Assembly (NCBI GenBank): GCA_009840115.1
Contig: VXOJ01000059.1
Span: 1 to 64,000 of the forward strand
Direction of reading: 5' to 3'
DNA length: 64,000 nucleotides
DNA from: Gemmatimonadales bacterium
GTDB lineage: Bacteria > Gemmatimonadota > Gemmatimonadetes > Palauibacterales > Palauibacteraceae
Shown: one piece after another, positions 62,062 through 64,000 of the stretch
How positions within the stretch are numbered: position 1 is the stretch's first letter
Layout of the letters: the number at the start of each line of letters is the position of its first letter
Made by a program: the position numbers and the translations under genes
The notes under the pieces: generated by a model
Databases searched by the model: none
What the model was told of the DNA's origin: nothing
The model's input: the letters and a program-made list of their open reading frames with translations, nothing else

Positions 62062-62973
62062 TCAGCTCGTGCCGGCCTCCAGGGTCGCGACCTCGGTCAT
62101 GATGCGGTCGAACTGGGTGGCGGCGCGGTGCGGGGCGAGATTGCACAGATAGGCGTGCCCGCCCCCCAGACGCCGCAGGGCGACGATCGTCTCCGCGCAG
62201 TGCCGCTCCGGCGTGACTCCCGCTTCGAAGGCCGAAGCGACCGCATCCACGGGTACGGGGAAGAAGCGGGACAGCCGTTCGAGTACCGTCCGGCGGCCGT
62301 TCCGGTAGTAGAAGACGCCGAACGAGCCGGGAATCTCCAGGCCCGCACGCTCGGCGCCTTCCAGCCAGTGCTCCGCCCGCCCCAGGTCGTGATGGGACAC
62401 GACCTGCGTGAGGTAGTAGTCCGCCTCGAACTCGGGGTCCGTGGCGAAGTCGATCTGTTCGGCGATGGGACGGTGGAGATTGACCCAGCCTCCGAGGGAC
62501 AGGCTCCGTGTCCGCTCCCGGAACTTCCGCCGGAGCAGATATCCGTGGGGAACGCAGCGTTCGGCGCCTCGCACCTTGTCTCCGCCCGTGACCGTGACGC
62601 TCTCGACGCCGCGAGCTCGAGCGCGGTCGACATAGCGCAGGCAGTAGTCCAGCGGGTGGAGACAGGTCAGGAAGGGCACCACCCGCCAGGGTTCGACCTC
62701 GTTCGCGAGGTTGGCCGTCAGGTGCTGGAGGTTCTCCTCCTCCTCCTCGCCCACGGCGCTGTCCGTGAGCATGAGGAAGGCGTCGCGCGCCGCGAGGCCG
62801 CGAATGGCGTGCGAGAGGTCGATCCACATGTCCATCGCGCCGCCGCGCGTGAGTCCACTCCGCGGCGGCCGGAGTTCGACCGTCATCGTCGGCGTTTCCC
62901 CACGCAGCCGCTCCACGAACCGGCCGGAGCCCGGTTCCCGGGATGTGTGCTGGGGAGGTGTCGTGTCGCTCAC
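62062..62973 (-). CDS. methylenetetrahydrofolate reductase-like protein
   Basis: A 303-residue TIM-barrel protein of the MTHFR family: a TVELRPP strand carrying the family Glu, a VTVTGGDK segment, YYLTQVVSHHDLGR in place of the usual TQxxFD, and GLEIPGSFGVFYYRN. It would bind FAD and folate or a related pterin, but the altered TQ-F-D site makes a strict MetF function uncertain, and a canonical MetF domain exists in the methionine operon. The start GTG 62973 covers the whole barrel; ATG 62885 is an internal alternative. Confidence 0.65.
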   Translation of the reverse strand: MSDTTPPQHTSREPGSGRFVERLRGETPTMTVELRPPRSGLTRGGAMDMWIDLSHAIRGLAARDAFLMLTDSAVGEEEEENLQHLTANLANEVEPWRVVPFLTCLHPLDYCLRYVDRARARGVESVTVTGGDKVRGAERCVPHGYLLRRKFRERTRSLSLGGWVNLHRPIAEQIDFATDPEFEADYYLTQVVSHHDLGRAEHWLEGAERAGLEIPGSFGVFYYRNGRRTVLERLSRFFPVPVDAVASAFEAGVTPERHCAETIVALRRLGGGHAYLCNLAPHRAATQFDRIMTEVATLEAGTS

Positions 62974-63129
62974 GCCGGGAGATCTCGTCCGGTTCGTCGC
63001 CTGGCAGCGCGTGGCAAAGCCCCGCTTTCGGATCGAAGGAGGATGCGGTTCCGGAGTTCCGTTGCAAAGGCGACGGTCGACGGTTCCGTTCCGACGGGTC
63101 TCATGCACCGCGACCGGAGGAGAGTTCGC

Positions 63130-63696
63130 GTGACGGAGGAAACGACGAACGAAGCGATCATCGACGACGAGGCACTGGCGGAGGACATCCTCACGCTCCT
63201 CGCCCGCACGCCCGGCACCGTGCGAGTGCTGCTCGAGGATCTGCCGGCGGACCTGCTGCATGCGGACGAGGGCGAGGGGACGTTCAGCCCCTTCAGCGTG
63301 CTGGGACATCTCATCCAGGGCGAGATCGACGACTGGATGCCGCGGACGCGCTGGATTCTCGAACACGGCCGCGAACGGGCGTTCCCGCCGTTCGATCGGT
63401 TCGCGCACGTCGAGCGCACCCGCGACCGCTCGCTGAACGAGTTGCTCACCGAATTCGAGACGCTGCGCGATACCGGACTCGCGGCACTGCGGGAGGTCAT
63501 CGAGGAAGGGGCGGATCTCGACGCGGGGGGGCTTCACCCTGAGCTGGGCGAGGTCACGCTACGGCAACTCCTCGCCACCTGGGCCGTCCACGACCTGAAC
63601 CACATCGCCCAGATCACGCGCGTCGTCGCGCACCAGTTCGAAGGTGAGGTGGGTCCGTGGAAAGCCTATCTCCCGATACTCCACCACGACCGGTAG
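63130..63696 (+). CDS. DinB family protein
   Basis: A 188-residue DinB-like four-helix protein with candidate metal histidines in LGHLIQGE and WAVHDLNHIAQI (the HDLNH motif typical of the family). Start GTG 63130 was chosen for the GGAGGAG site 7 nt upstream; an ATG at 63103 lies in frame before it. Function probably metal-dependent transfer or hydrolysis; not known. The 156-bp divergent gap to the MTHFR-like gene shows no clear promoter. Confidence 0.82.
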   Translation: MTEETTNEAIIDDEALAEDILTLLARTPGTVRVLLEDLPADLLHADEGEGTFSPFSVLGHLIQGEIDDWMPRTRWILEHGRERAFPPFDRFAHVERTRDRSLNELLTEFETLRDTGLAALREVIEEGADLDAGGLHPELGEVTLRQLLATWAVHDLNHIAQITRVVAHQFEGEVGPWKAYLPILHHDR

Positions 63697-63718
63697 GCGT
63701 GTCTTCCTCGACGGAGAT

Positions 63719-64000
63719 CTATCGATCCTCCGACTGGAAGTAGTCCTCATCTATCCGCTTTATCTCAAGAGTCCTCTTCGTCCGGACTCCAACACCATGC
63801 TCGACGAGGAGTTTGGCCAGGTCCGAGCCGTTTATTAGCACGATTCGCGTCGGACTCAGTCTGACGAATTCTCGGGCAGCGGCCGTGAAATCGGACGTGG
63901 TAACGAAGACCCCCTTTGTCGCACCTGCCGCTGCGATCGCGCCGGCAAAGTTGCGGAGATCGGACGCTCCTACCGGCCTCTCGGCTGAGTATTTCTTGGC
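63719..64000 (-). CDS. Mrr-type restriction endonuclease, C-terminal part (cut by window edge)
   Basis: The last 93 residues of a minus-strand gene are open from the window edge to TAG (63721-63719). The residues AKKYSAE, VGASDLRNFAGAI, GATKGVFVTTSDFTAAAREF, RIVLINGSDLAKLLVEHGVGV and KRIDEDYF match the C-terminal half of the Mrr catalytic (PD-(D/E)xK) domain; the catalytic D and ExK lie upstream, outside the window. Mrr enzymes are type IV-like nucleases that cut modified DNA. It converges on the DinB gene with a 22-bp gap. Confidence 0.85.
   Translation of the reverse strand, partial: AKKYSAERPVGASDLRNFAGAIAAAGATKGVFVTTSDFTAAAREFVRLSPTRIVLINGSDLAKLLVEHGVGVRTKRTLEIKRIDEDYFQSEDR

Noticed and set aside
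1-64000. tRNA, rRNA, insertion sequences or prophage genes
   Set aside because: No cloverleaf-like sequence, rRNA motif, transposase or phage structural gene was recognised on either strand.

Overview
The window is a gene-dense stretch of a high-GC bacterial chromosome with no intergenic gap above 300 bp. Its gene content suggests a member of Gemmatimonadota, perhaps a marine or host-associated lineage: several secreted S9 and M1 peptidases, a DUF5916 outer-membrane-type protein, a BNR-propeller 'glycosyl hydrolase', PadR control, and RDD/SpoIIM with MoxR-DUF58 genes. This placement is an inference from gene content; no rRNA is present. Many genes start with GTG or TTG and overlap their neighbour by 4 bp (ATGA or GTGA), so long translationally coupled operons are the rule.

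Left part (1-10.6 kb): a heptad-repeat coiled-coil protein, a secreted prolyl-oligopeptidase (S9), a decayed DUF418 gene, an M1 metallopeptidase, a three-gene ABC-2 transporter operon, a zinc-ribbon protein and an RDD-SpoIIM fusion. From 22.5 back to 10.6 kb on the minus strand runs a ten-gene series with gaps of at most 14 nt: glgA, a DUF3536 GH57-like protein, a GH57 glucanotransferase, a lipoprotein hydrolase, a DinB protein, a membrane protein, DUF4129, DUF4350, MoxR and DUF58. glgB diverges from glgA, and an alpha-glucan phosphorylase lies at 34.7-36.8 kb, so glycogen synthesis, remodelling and breakdown are all encoded here.

Between glgB and glgP lies the least understood system (26.6-34.6 kb): three paralogous ATP-grasp ligases arranged around a divergent promoter, then a peptidase S51/cyanophycinase-like protein, an enterochelin-esterase-like hydrolase, a fourth and different ATP-grasp, and a second small esterase. 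Overlapping starts link most of these genes. They look like a pathway that builds and trims an unknown amide- or ester-linked metabolite or peptide.

Right part: an AGCS sodium/alanine symporter; a PadR-SHOCT operon whose promoter carries two perfect palindromes; an operon of an NSAR/OSBS-type enolase-superfamily enzyme, GNAT acyltransferase, S9 peptidase, SDR and VOC proteins that may salvage D-amino acids; a DUF5916 protein; and a methionine operon (metH, homocysteine methyltransferase-MTHFR fusion, amidase) preceded by a clear SAM-II riboswitch and a terminator-like hairpin. Beyond it are pheA, a large BNR-repeat secreted protein, a Tat-exported aldo/keto reductase, a Phd-VapC toxin-antitoxin pair with a 20-bp palindromic operator inside its promoter, an MTHFR-like protein, a second DinB protein and, cut by the right edge, the C-terminus of an Mrr-type restriction endonuclease.
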